From the NCBI GenBank assembly GCA_030549955.1, contig JAUQQI010000137.1, forward strand, positions 1-10,489: a stretch of 10,489 nucleotides of DNA, in the 5' to 3' direction. The notes below the pieces were generated by a model. That model saw nothing but the letters and a program-made list of their open reading frames with translations. It did no database searches and was not told where the DNA came from. The stretch comes from Chloroflexota bacterium (lineage in GTDB: Bacteria; Chloroflexota; Dehalococcoidia; JAUQQI01). A program made the position numbers and the translations under genes. Of the stretch, positions 1-7,205 are shown piece after piece; position 1 is the first letter of the stretch; each line of letters starts with the position of its first letter.

Positions 1-33
1 CCCGGCAAAACAGTCAAAGTAGGCGGCCCTCAC
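1..33 (-). CDS. larC: LarC, nickel insertion enzyme of nickel-pincer cofactor synthesis (5' end only, runs off the window)
   Basis: Only the first 11 codons are visible. Read on the minus strand from a GTG at 33-31 they give M(V)-R-A-A-Y-F-D-C-F-A-G, in frame to the edge of the window. The YFDCFAG block matches the usual LarC N-terminus, which normally continues as a G-D-M-containing segment. LarC inserts nickel, in a CTP-dependent reaction, into the dithiolated pyridinium mononucleotide made by LarB and LarE. The GTG lies 8 nt after the larE stop (TAG, 44-42), with no clear Shine-Dalgarno sequence, so translation is probably coupled to larE. In some bacteria larC is split into two overlapping frames joined by frameshifting; that cannot be judged here. 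The call rests on a very short peptide plus very strong context (larB and larE directly upstream). Confidence 0.8.
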   Translation of the reverse strand, partial: MRAAYFDCFAG

Positions 34-41
34 CGCGGCTG

Positions 42-866
42 CTAACGGCCAGGGGTATTGCCCCGGGCCAGGATCACCTCATTCAGGCTCCCCGTCCGGT
101 ATCCGGCCAGGTCCACCGTCACGTAACGGTACCCCAGCTCCCGCAACCTGGCCACAACCCCAGCCCGAATCCCCGGCTCAGTTAGCCGCACAATATCCTC
201 TGCCGGAACCTCAATCCGGGCCAGCTCCCCGTGATGCCTGACCCGCACCTGACGAAGCCCCAAACCCCGCAGATACGCCTCAGCCGCCGCCACCTGCTCA
301 AGCTCGGCTAAAGTTATCATCCTCCCGTACGGAAACCTCGACGCCAGACACGGCGAGGCCGGCTTGTCCCAGACCTTAAGCCCCCGGACCCGGGCCAGCT
401 CCCGAATCTCAGCTTTAGTAAGCCCGGCCTCGCACAAAGGATGCCTCACCCCAAACTTTTCGGCCGCCTTAAGCCCCGGCCGGTAATCCCCCAGGTCGTC
501 GGCGTTCGTCCCGTCGATGACCCACCGGTAGCCGTTTGCCCGGGCAAACTCCCCAAGCCGACCGTAAAGCTCCTGCCGGCAGTGATAACACCGGGCCGGA
601 TTGTTGGCCACAAAGTTCGGGTCCTCAAGCTGGGCCGTGTTCACCACCCGGTAAGGGATGCCAATCTCCCGGGCGACCGCCTCGGCCTCGGCAATCTCCT
701 CCGGCGGATACGTCGGCGAGGACCCAATCACCGCCACCACCCGCTCCCCCAAAACCTCATAGGCCACCGACGCCAAAAGGCTGCTATCCACACCCCCTGA
801 AAAGGCCACCACCGCCGAGCCCAGCTCCCCCAAAATCTCCTTAAGACGCTCCAGCTTCGGACTCAT
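42..866 (-). CDS. larE: LarE, ATP-dependent sulfur transferase for nickel-pincer cofactor
   Basis: This 274-residue protein of the PP-loop ATP pyrophosphatase superfamily adenylates the carboxylates of pyridinium-3,5-dicarboxylate mononucleotide and converts them to thiocarboxylates, the ligands that later hold nickel. The PP-loop SGGVDSS is at residues 23-29. The family block KPASPCLASRFPYG is near 168-181, with Cys173 at the position of the sulfur-donating cysteine of Lactiplantibacillus LarE. The C-terminal GYRTGSLNEV block is near 255-264. Three other cysteines are present: Cys93 and Cys96 (CYHC) and Cys145. Cys93, Cys96 and Cys173 match the three-cysteine pattern of LarE proteins thought to carry a [4Fe-4S] cluster and act catalytically rather than giving up their own sulfur; that assignment is inference. 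ATG at 866 overlaps the larB 3' end by 26 nt and has GGGGG (873-877) six nt upstream. Length is normal for the family. Confidence 0.95.
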   Translation of the reverse strand: MSPKLERLKEILGELGSAVVAFSGGVDSSLLASVAYEVLGERVVAVIGSSPTYPPEEIAEAEAVAREIGIPYRVVNTAQLEDPNFVANNPARCYHCRQELYGRLGEFARANGYRWVIDGTNADDLGDYRPGLKAAEKFGVRHPLCEAGLTKAEIRELARVRGLKVWDKPASPCLASRFPYGRMITLAELEQVAAAEAYLRGLGLRQVRVRHHGELARIEVPAEDIVRLTEPGIRAGVVARLRELGYRYVTVDLAGYRTGSLNEVILARGNTPGR

Positions 867-1611
867 TTTCAGCCCCCAGGTTAATCAGGCCCGCCAGATA
901 GCCGGCCCCAAACCCATTATCAATGTTCACAACCGCTACCCCGGGCGCGCACGAGTTGAGCATCGTCAGAAGCGGCGCCAGGCCCCCAAAATGGGCCCCG
1001 TAGCCAGCACTCGTCGGCACGGCAATGACCGGGGCCGCCACCAGACCCCCAACCACGCTCGGCAGGGCCCCCTCCATCCCGGCCACAACAACAATCGCCC
1101 GGGCCGACCGCAGCCGGCCCAGGTTGCCGATGAGCCGGTGGATGCCGGCCACCCCGACGTCATAAAGCCGCTCAGGCCGGCTCCCCATCAGCTCGGCGGT
1201 AAGGGCCGCCTCCTCGGCCACCGGCAAATCCGAGGTCCCGGCCGCCACGACCACGACCCCGGGCCGAAGCCGGGGATTCCGCCGGCGGTCCACATAGATG
1301 GCCCGGGCAACCTCGTGGAACCTGGCGTCGGGCACGACGGCCTTTACGGCATCAAAGGCCTCGGCCGTGGTCCTGGTCACCAGAATGGAGTCAGCCTGAG
1401 CTGCCAGCCGGCCGACGATTTCGGCAACCTGGGCCGGGGTCTTGCCGGGGCCGAAGACGACCTCGGGGAAGCCCTTGCGCAGGGCCCGGTGGTGGTCGAC
1501 TTTCGCAAAGCCGAGCTCCTCGTAAGGCCAGACCTTTAAATAGTCCAGAACCTCCTCAACACTGACCTCACAATTCTGCAGGCGGACAAGAAGCTCCCTC
1601 AGGCCCATCAC
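841..1611 (-). CDS. larB: LarB, pyridinium-3,5-biscarboxylic acid mononucleotide synthase
   Basis: A 256-residue protein of the LarB family, related to PurE/AIR carboxylase. LarB carboxylates the pyridinium ring of nicotinic acid adenine dinucleotide and hydrolyses the phosphoanhydride, releasing AMP; this is the first step towards the nickel-pincer cofactor. Family blocks are visible: FPEVVFGPGKTP (48-59), VVAAGTSDLPVAEEA (121-135), the glycine-rich VVAGMEGALPSVVGG (175-189) and LLTMLNSCAPG (214-224), followed by VVNIDNGFGAG. Cys221 aligns with the cysteine reported to attack the substrate in Lactiplantibacillus LarB. The start is either GTG at 1611 or the next codon, ATG at 1608. Neither has a Shine-Dalgarno site, and a TATAAT hexamer lies only 6 nt upstream of the GTG, so the transcript may be leaderless. 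The 3' end overlaps larE, implying one larB-larE-larC transcript. Confidence 0.95.
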   Translation of the reverse strand: MMGLRELLVRLQNCEVSVEEVLDYLKVWPYEELGFAKVDHHRALRKGFPEVVFGPGKTPAQVAEIVGRLAAQADSILVTRTTAEAFDAVKAVVPDARFHEVARAIYVDRRRNPRLRPGVVVVAAGTSDLPVAEEAALTAELMGSRPERLYDVGVAGIHRLIGNLGRLRSARAIVVVAGMEGALPSVVGGLVAAPVIAVPTSAGYGAHFGGLAPLLTMLNSCAPGVAVVNIDNGFGAGYLAGLINLGAENESEAGAS

Positions 1612-1617
1612 CAGCCA

Positions 1618-1623
1618 ATTATA
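1618..1623 (-). promoter_or_regulatory. Candidate -10 element for the larBEC operon
   Basis: The minus strand reads TATAAT, a perfect consensus -10 hexamer in an otherwise GC-rich 35-bp gap between the exporter gene and larB. Transcription starting about 7 nt downstream would begin at or within the GTG-ATG start pair (1611-1606). No good -35 hexamer is found at 16-18 bp spacing (CCGGGC at 17 bp), so this could be chance or a promoter that depends on an activator. Confidence 0.4.
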
Positions 1624-1646
1624 CCGGATCCGGCTTCCCGGCCCGG

Positions 1647-3497
1647 TCAGGCCGGTGACCCGGTGCCGTCGCCGGCCCGGCGAACGGGTGCCGCCCCAAA
1701 GCCAACTTCATGCAGGCGCCGGTAGAGGCCGCTGCGGCTGAGCAGTTCGGCGTGGGTCCCGACTTCGACGACGCGGCCCTGGTCGAGGACGACGATCCGG
1801 TCAGCGTCCCGGACGGTATTGAGCCGGTGGGCGATGATGAAGGTCGTCCGGCCGGCCCGAACCCGCCGTAGCGCCGCCTGCACTCGGGCCTCGGTCTGCG
1901 AATCCAGGTACGCCGTGGCCTCGTCGAGAATCAAGATTCGGGGGTTAACCAGCAGGGCCCGGGCAAAACTTATAAGCTGGCGCTGGCCGACGCTCAGATT
2001 CTGGCCCCGCTCCCCCACTGGCGTGTGAACCCCCTGGGGTAGCCCGGCGACCAGCTCATCCAGGCCGACGGCCCGAATCGCGGCCATAATCTCGGCGTCG
2101 TCCGCCTCCGGCCGGGCAAACTTGATATTGTCATAGACCGTCCCCGAAAAGAGAAATGGCTCCTGCGGCACAATCGCGACCTGCCGCCGGAGGGATTTTA
2201 ACGTGACCGTCCGGATATCGACGCCGTCGATTAAAATCCGGCCCTCTTTCACATCGTAAAACCTGGGAATGAGCCGGACAAAGGTGCTCTTCCCGGCCCC
2301 GGTGGGGCCAACCAGCGCAACCGTCTCCCCCGGCTCCACCCGCAGGTTAATCCCCCTGAGAACGGGGACATCCGGCACGTACCAGAACCAGACGTTCTCA
2401 AAGACCACCTCGCCCTTGACCGGGGGCAATTCGACGGCATCGGGGGCGTCAGTGACTTCCGGCTCGGTATCCAGCACCTCGAAGATCCGCTCGGCCGCCA
2501 CGGTCCCCCGCTGAAGCAGGGTATAACGCATTGCGATATCCCGGATCGGGTCGAAGAACCGATTGATATAGAGGGTAAAGGCCACCAGGGCCCCAACCTG
2601 GAGGTCGCCGGCCAGGACCATTCCGCCCCCAAAGATGATTACCAGCGCGGTCGCCAGGGCCGAGACCACCTCGACCGCCGGCAGAATCAGGGCCGATACC
2701 CGGCCGGCCTGCAGGTTCGCCTCAAGGTGCTGTTCGTTCAGGGCGTCAAACCGGCGCAGATTGTCCCGCTCCCGCACGAGCGCCTGAATGACCCGGACCC
2801 CTGAGACACTCTCCTGCAGGGTCGCGTTCACCACCGAGATGGCCGCCCGGACCCGCCGGAATGACTCCACGGCCCGGCGCTGCCAGACGACGGTGATACC
2901 CGCCAGGAGCGGCAGGACCAGGTAAGTGAGCAGGGCAAGCCGCGGGTTCATCTGAAAGAGAACGGCCAGAATCCCAAGCAAGGTCACCACGTCGGCGGCA
3001 AGCGAAACCGTCCCCTGGGCCAGGATCTCCTGCAGGACCTGGACGTCGTTCTGGACCCGGGACATGATCCGGCCAACCTCGTTGGCATCAAAGAAGCTGA
3101 AACTGAGCCGCTGGACGTGGTTGAACATCCGGCTGCTCAGGCTATAGAGGACCTGCTGGCCGACCCAGCTCAAGAACCAGGTCTGGCCGAACTGAGCAAG
3201 CCAGGAGGCGATGCTGTTCGCCAGAAAGAGCAGGGTGATAAGGCCGAGGCCGGCCGGGTCGGCGCGGGCAATCGGCCCGTCAATCGCGACCTTGATAAGA
3301 TAGGGGTTGATCAGGTTCGTTAGAGTGTAAACCAGGGTCAGGGCAGCGCTTAAAGCCATTGGCCCGGCATACGGCCGGACAAATCCGAAGAGCCGCCGGT
3401 ATATCGGCCAGTCAAACGCCGGCCCGAATTCTTTCTCATCCAGCATCAGGTCACTGCGCCGCAGAATCCCGGTGCCGTGCCAGTGCCCGACCATCAT
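1647..3497 (-). CDS. ABC exporter half-transporter with intact catalytic Glu (heterodimer subunit)
   Basis: A 616-residue fused permease-ATPase of the type I (MsbA/BmrCD-like) exporter family. A six-helix ABC transmembrane domain covers roughly residues 35-330 and the nucleotide-binding domain 360-595. Visible motifs: A-loop Tyr373, Walker A GPTGAGKST (397-405), Q-loop Gln445, signature LSVGQ (501-505, Val in place of the usual Gly), Walker B ILILDE with the catalytic Glu526, D-loop LD (531-532) and H-loop His557. A normal Glu with an altered signature is the counterpart of the partner encoded just upstream, so the two should form one heterodimer. ATG at 3497 follows the partner's TAA with no gap, with GGGGTG at 3506-3511 as a likely ribosome site. 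The first 17 residues precede a second possible start (Met18, MLDEKEF). The substrate is unknown; drug or lipid export is typical for the family. Confidence 0.92.
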   Translation of the reverse strand: MMVGHWHGTGILRRSDLMLDEKEFGPAFDWPIYRRLFGFVRPYAGPMALSAALTLVYTLTNLINPYLIKVAIDGPIARADPAGLGLITLLFLANSIASWLAQFGQTWFLSWVGQQVLYSLSSRMFNHVQRLSFSFFDANEVGRIMSRVQNDVQVLQEILAQGTVSLAADVVTLLGILAVLFQMNPRLALLTYLVLPLLAGITVVWQRRAVESFRRVRAAISVVNATLQESVSGVRVIQALVRERDNLRRFDALNEQHLEANLQAGRVSALILPAVEVVSALATALVIIFGGGMVLAGDLQVGALVAFTLYINRFFDPIRDIAMRYTLLQRGTVAAERIFEVLDTEPEVTDAPDAVELPPVKGEVVFENVWFWYVPDVPVLRGINLRVEPGETVALVGPTGAGKSTFVRLIPRFYDVKEGRILIDGVDIRTVTLKSLRRQVAIVPQEPFLFSGTVYDNIKFARPEADDAEIMAAIRAVGLDELVAGLPQGVHTPVGERGQNLSVGQRQLISFARALLVNPRILILDEATAYLDSQTEARVQAALRRVRAGRTTFIIAHRLNTVRDADRIVVLDQGRVVEVGTHAELLSRSGLYRRLHEVGFGAAPVRRAGDGTGSPA

Positions 3498-5261
3498 TTA
3501 GTCATCACCCCGCACCAGAAGTCCGGCGTCCTCCTGGGCCCGGAGCTGCGTCTCGTAAATCTGGCGGTAAAACCCGGCCCTGGCCATCAGCTCCTCATGG
3601 GTACCCTCTTCGACAATTTCGCCCCCCACCATCACGACGACCCGCTGGGCGAGCCGGACCGTCTTGAGCCGGTGGGCGACAACGAAAGTCGTCCGGCCCC
3701 GCATCACCGTTTCCAGGGCCGCCTGGATTTCGGCCTCGGTCTCAACGTCAACGCTCGAGAGGGCATCATCGAGAATCAGGATTTTCGGGTCGAGAAGCAG
3801 AACCCGGGCCATGGCTATCCGCTGACGCTGGCCGCCCGAGAGGGTCAGACCCCGCTCCCCGACCCAGGTGTTGTAGCCGTCGGGGAGGCTCATGATGAAG
3901 TCGTGAATCCGGGCGGCCTTCGCGGCGGCGATAACTTCTTCATCGGTGGCGTCCGGTCGTCCGTAGGCGATGTTTTCCCGGATGGTCGCCGCAAACAAGA
4001 ACGTATCCTGAAGGACGATCCCAATGTTCCGGCGCAGGGACGCCAGCTTCAGGTCCCGCACGTCACAGCCGTCAATCAGCACCCGGCCAGACGTGACGTC
4101 GTAAAACCGGGGGATCAGCTGGACCAGGGTGCTCTTGCCGCTCCCCGTCGGACCAACCAGGGCGACGACCTCCCCGGGACGCACCCGGAGGTTGACGTTT
4201 CGGAGGACCGCGGCCCGGTCCGAATACGCAAAGCCCACGTTCTCGAAGACGACCTCGCCCCGGACCTTCTTAAGCTCGACAGCATCCGGCTTTTCAGGAA
4301 CCTCCTGAACGGAATCCAGGATCTCAAAGATCCGCTCCCCGGCCGACTGGGCCCGGGCCAAGATATTCATAACCCAGCCCAGGGCCCGGACGGGCATAAA
4401 GAGCATCAAAAGGTACTGGGTGAAGGCGACCAGCTCGCCGAGGGTAAGCCGACCGGCCATCACCTCCCGCCCCCCGACCCAGAGGGTTGTCACCACCGCC
4501 AGGTTGAGCATAAAAAGCAGAAACGGCTGGTGAAATGCCCCGATCCGGCTCGCCCGCAGGCTTAGCTCCCGGAGCCGCCGGTTGTAGCGGTCATAGAGCT
4601 GTTGCTGGGCCTCCTCCTGGCAGAACGCCTGGACGACCCGGATGCCCGTAAGATTTTCCTGCAGGACCGTTCCCAGGTCACCCATCGCCTGCTGGACCCG
4701 GAGCCAGACCGGCCGAAGGCGGCTCGAGATGTTCACGGCCCAGAGCCCAATGGCGGCCACACTCACCAGCAGGATCAGGGCCAGCCGGATGTTCGCCTGA
4801 ACGGCCAGGACCAGGACGGCCGGAACCATGACGGCCACGGTCAGCAGACGCATGATGCCAACGTTTAAATAAATCCGAACACCCTCGACATCGGCGGTGG
4901 CCCGGGACATTAACTGCCCCGTCTGGGCCTGGTCGTGGAACGAAAAGCTTAGCCGCTGGAACTTGGCAAAGAGGGCATTGCGCAGGTCGTAAGCGGCCCG
5001 CTGAGAGACCGCCTCGGAAAGATACCCCTGGCCGTACGCAAAGGCGCCCCGGGCGGCGCTGAACAGCACAACAAGCCCGCCGGAAAGCAAAAGGTAACCG
5101 GGATTACCAGCCCGCAGGCCAAAGTCGATGACCTCTTTAATAAGCCAGGGAATCGCCAGGCCGAACCCCGAGGCGGCAAGTAAACAAAAACAGGCCAGAA
5201 TGAACTGGCCCCGATACTTCCAGAGGAATTTAAGCAACCGAATAAGGACCCAGCCGCGCAT
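3498..5261 (-). CDS. ABC exporter half-transporter with degenerate Walker B (heterodimer subunit)
   Basis: A 587-residue fused permease-ATPase. The N-terminus is short and basic, then a six-helix transmembrane domain spans about 15-300 and the nucleotide-binding domain about 330-570. Motifs: A-loop Tyr346, Walker A GPTGSGKST (370-378), Q-loop Gln418, canonical signature LSGGQ (474-478), Walker B ILILDD (494-499) and H-loop His530. Asp499 stands where the catalytic glutamate normally is, so the ATP site built on this subunit's Walker motifs and the partner's LSVGQ should hydrolyse poorly. The other site, using the partner's Glu and this subunit's LSGGQ, should be fully active. This arrangement is known from BmrCD, LmrCD and TM287/288. 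The ATG at 5261 has only GGTGAG next to it, too close to be a normal ribosome site, and a candidate promoter ends 12 nt upstream. Its TAA directly abuts the partner's ATG. Confidence 0.93.
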   Translation of the reverse strand: MRGWVLIRLLKFLWKYRGQFILACFCLLAASGFGLAIPWLIKEVIDFGLRAGNPGYLLLSGGLVVLFSAARGAFAYGQGYLSEAVSQRAAYDLRNALFAKFQRLSFSFHDQAQTGQLMSRATADVEGVRIYLNVGIMRLLTVAVMVPAVLVLAVQANIRLALILLVSVAAIGLWAVNISSRLRPVWLRVQQAMGDLGTVLQENLTGIRVVQAFCQEEAQQQLYDRYNRRLRELSLRASRIGAFHQPFLLFMLNLAVVTTLWVGGREVMAGRLTLGELVAFTQYLLMLFMPVRALGWVMNILARAQSAGERIFEILDSVQEVPEKPDAVELKKVRGEVVFENVGFAYSDRAAVLRNVNLRVRPGEVVALVGPTGSGKSTLVQLIPRFYDVTSGRVLIDGCDVRDLKLASLRRNIGIVLQDTFLFAATIRENIAYGRPDATDEEVIAAAKAARIHDFIMSLPDGYNTWVGERGLTLSGGQRQRIAMARVLLLDPKILILDDALSSVDVETEAEIQAALETVMRGRTTFVVAHRLKTVRLAQRVVVMVGGEIVEEGTHEELMARAGFYRQIYETQLRAQEDAGLLVRGDD

Positions 5262-5273
5262 CTCACCGCTTCA

Positions 5274-5303
5274 AGGATACTTCGGGGATTACGTTTACGT
5301 CAA
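5274..5303 (-). promoter_or_regulatory. Candidate promoter for the exporter gene pair
   Basis: On the minus strand TTGACG (5303-5298) is followed after 18 bp by TATCCT (5279-5274). The -35 matches consensus at 5 of 6 positions and the -10 at 4 of 6. It lies in the 58-bp gap between dppC and the exporter pair. Initiation about 7 nt downstream would leave a leader of only some 6 nt. A tandem TTACGT pair (plus strand 5289-5300) overlaps the -35 and could be a regulator site. Confidence 0.4.
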
Positions 5304-5319
5304 AGTGAGATATGGGCGG

Positions 5320-6270
5320 CTAGACGTTACGGGAGTAGGGGTCGAGCCAGTCCCGCAGGCCGTCGCCGAAGAGGTTTATGGCCAGGGTGGTGATAAAAAT
5401 CGCCAGGCCCGGGAAGGTCGGCAGCCACCACTTGTCGAACATGAACTGGCGGGCGTCAGCCAGCATGCTGCCCCAGGTCGGGGTCGGCGGGGGCGTACCC
5501 AGCCCGAGGAAGCTCAAAAACGCCTCGGTGATGATAAACCGGGCGACCTGCACCGTGCTCAGCACGATTATCGGGTTGAACGTGTTCGGCAGGATGTGCC
5601 GGAGCAGGATCCGAGCGTCGGAGATGCCGAGACAGCGGGCGGCCGTCACGAAGTCGAGCTCCCGCAGTTTCAGGACCTCGGCCCGGATTACCCGGGCGTA
5701 AATCGGCCAGGACGCGACCCCAAGAACGATGACCACGTTAACGGCGATGTAGCCGGCGATGACCAGGCCTGGTCCGACGACGCCGATGAACAGCAGGGCC
5801 AGCAGGATAAAGGGCACGGTAAGCTGGATATTAATCAGGGTCGAGATCACCGTGTCGGCGAGCCGCCCAATGTAGCCTGCCATCAGGCCGAGGGTGACCC
5901 CGATGGCCCCTGCAACGACGGTTGCAAGGAAGCCAGCCGCCAGGGAGACCCGGGCGCCATAGATGAGCCGGCTCAGGTTGTCCCGGCCGACCTGGTCAGT
6001 TCCCAGAACGTGGGCCCAGGTGCCGTCCTGCTCCCAGACCGGCGGCTTCAGCCGGTCGACGAGCTCCCCCTCATAGGGGTTGTAAGGTGCGATGAAATCC
6101 GCAAAGACGGCCATCAGGACGAGCCCCGCCAGGAAAACGGCGCTCAGGGTTGCGGTCCGGAGCTGCCAAAGCCGCCGGGTAACCCGCTGCCACCCGGGTA
6201 CTGCCCGCCGGCCCGGGATCACGAGGGTCCTGGTCACGGCTGATGCCATCTCAGGCAGCTGGTCTGTCAT
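5320..6270 (-). CDS. Peptide/nickel-family ABC importer permease (DppC/OppC-like)
   Basis: A 316-residue inner-membrane permease of the BPD_transp_1 family. A cytoplasmic N-terminus of about 40 residues leads to a first helix (about 41-60). The LGTDQVGRDNLSRLIYGARV block (89-108), a hallmark of DppC/OppC/NikC proteins, precedes the transport domain. The EAA loop, which docks on the ATPase, is visible as AEVLKLRELDFVTAARCLGI (197-216), with Glu198 and Gly215. The C-terminus FGDGLRDWLDPYSR is also typical. It would pair with the DppB-like product encoded just upstream to form the channel. ATG at 6270 overlaps that gene's TGA (ATGA), with GAGGG at 6281-6285, so translation is coupled. No ATPase gene follows: after a 58-bp gap the next genes are an exporter. 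The substrate (peptide, nickel chelate or other) cannot be told from sequence. Confidence 0.93.
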   Translation of the reverse strand: MTDQLPEMASAVTRTLVIPGRRAVPGWQRVTRRLWQLRTATLSAVFLAGLVLMAVFADFIAPYNPYEGELVDRLKPPVWEQDGTWAHVLGTDQVGRDNLSRLIYGARVSLAAGFLATVVAGAIGVTLGLMAGYIGRLADTVISTLINIQLTVPFILLALLFIGVVGPGLVIAGYIAVNVVIVLGVASWPIYARVIRAEVLKLRELDFVTAARCLGISDARILLRHILPNTFNPIIVLSTVQVARFIITEAFLSFLGLGTPPPTPTWGSMLADARQFMFDKWWLPTFPGLAIFITTLAINLFGDGLRDWLDPYSRNV

Positions 6271-7184
6271 CTCAGTCTGACCCTCGGGTCCAGAACCGCC
6301 ACAATCACATCAACCAGGAAATTTACCCCGGCGATGATGAGGGCCAGTATAATGACCGCCGCCTGCATCACCGGGATGTCCGACCGGTAGATCGCGTTGA
6401 TAAGCAGGAGGGCGACTCCCGGCCAGGCGAAGACCGTCTCGGTGATAACGGCCCCGCCCATCAGCTGACCGAATTGAAGGCCCAAAACGGTGATGACGGG
6501 AATCATGGTGTTGCGCAGGGCGTGGCGCATCACCACCGTCCACTCGGTCAGGCCCTTGGCCCGGGCCGTCCGGATGTAATCCTGAGAAAGGACATCTAGC
6601 ATTCCGGACCTTACCAGCCGCATGGCGACCGGCGCCGTAAAGACCCCCAGGCAGAAGGCTGGCAGGATAAGATGTTGAGGCGTTCCGTAGCCCGAGGCCG
6701 GAAGCCAGCGCAGGCGGACGGAGAATAGCAGAATCAGCATCAGCCCGAGCCAGTAGATGGGCATCGCCTGACCGGCGACGGCAATAATCGTCGCGACGTT
6801 GTCGATGAGGGAGTAGCGCCAGTAGGCCGAAATGATCCCCACCGGGATGGCGATGAGAATTGCCACGCCCATCCCCGCAACAGTAAGCTGCAGGGTGGCG
6901 GGCAACCGTTCGATGACCAGGCTCAGGGCCGGCTTTTTAAAGAGATACGATTCGCCGAAGTTGCCCACCACTGCCCCCCGGGCGAAGTCCAGGTACTGGA
7001 CCAGGATTGGGCGGTCAAAGCCGTACTGATGGCGCAGCAGCTGGCGGGTCTCCTCCGGCGTCTCCGGGGGCACCAGGGCGTTTATCGGGTCGCCGATGAC
7101 GAAGTTCACGACGAAGACGATGACCGAGATGCCCCAGACGGCGACCGCAAGCTGGATGACCTGTCGGGCAAGGTACGCAGTCAT
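6267..7184 (-). CDS. Peptide/nickel-family ABC importer permease (DppB/OppB-like)
   Basis: A 305-residue inner-membrane permease, the usual DppB length. It has an N-terminal helix (about 10-30) followed by a periplasmic loop containing GDPINALVPP and YGFDRPILVQYLDF, then the BPD_transp_1 domain with five further helices. The EAA loop is seen around 195-214 (MLDVLSQDYIRTARAKGLTE), and the protein ends with the family signature VLDPRVRLR. It forms the transmembrane pathway with the DppC-like protein, whose start overlaps its stop by 4 nt. ATG at 7184 lies 21 nt after the binding-protein stop; the gap shows no strong ribosome site (AGGG near 7202-7205 is the best candidate), suggesting coupling to upstream translation. 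The gene belongs to one transcript with the binding protein. Confidence 0.93.
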   Translation of the reverse strand: MTAYLARQVIQLAVAVWGISVIVFVVNFVIGDPINALVPPETPEETRQLLRHQYGFDRPILVQYLDFARGAVVGNFGESYLFKKPALSLVIERLPATLQLTVAGMGVAILIAIPVGIISAYWRYSLIDNVATIIAVAGQAMPIYWLGLMLILLFSVRLRWLPASGYGTPQHLILPAFCLGVFTAPVAMRLVRSGMLDVLSQDYIRTARAKGLTEWTVVMRHALRNTMIPVITVLGLQFGQLMGGAVITETVFAWPGVALLLINAIYRSDIPVMQAAVIILALIIAGVNFLVDVIVAVLDPRVRLR

Positions 7185-7205
7185 CAGCCGGTGTCAGGGG
7201 GCCCT

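Noticed and set aside
1624..1633. CCGGATCCGG perfect palindrome just upstream of larB.
   Set aside because: Ten bases made of common GC-rich words in this sequence; no second copy or further support as an operator, though its position beside the -10 element is noted.
3444..3497. Alternative start of the downstream exporter subunit at Met18 (ATG at 3446).
   Set aside because: No ribosome site precedes it, while ATG 3497 abuts the upstream stop and has GGGGTG at a suitable distance. It remains possible, as the first 17 residues are not obviously conserved.
3477..4565. Long open frame on the plus strand (362 codons) opposite the exporter gene.
   Set aside because: It lies wholly antisense to a clearly conserved ABC exporter gene and has a Gly/Pro/His-rich translation with no recognisable motif; GC-rich genes often leave such open antisense frames.
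1647..5261. Similarity between the two exporter genes as a recent duplication.
   Set aside because: The proteins share family motifs but differ widely in the membrane domains and linkers, and their ATP-site changes are complementary, which fits an old heterodimer rather than a recent copy.
5128..6243. Long open frame on the plus strand (371 codons) opposite the permease gene and the promoter gap.
   Set aside because: Antisense to the DppC-like gene and the exporter start, with low-complexity charged translation (Asp/Gln/Gly-rich) and no family signature.
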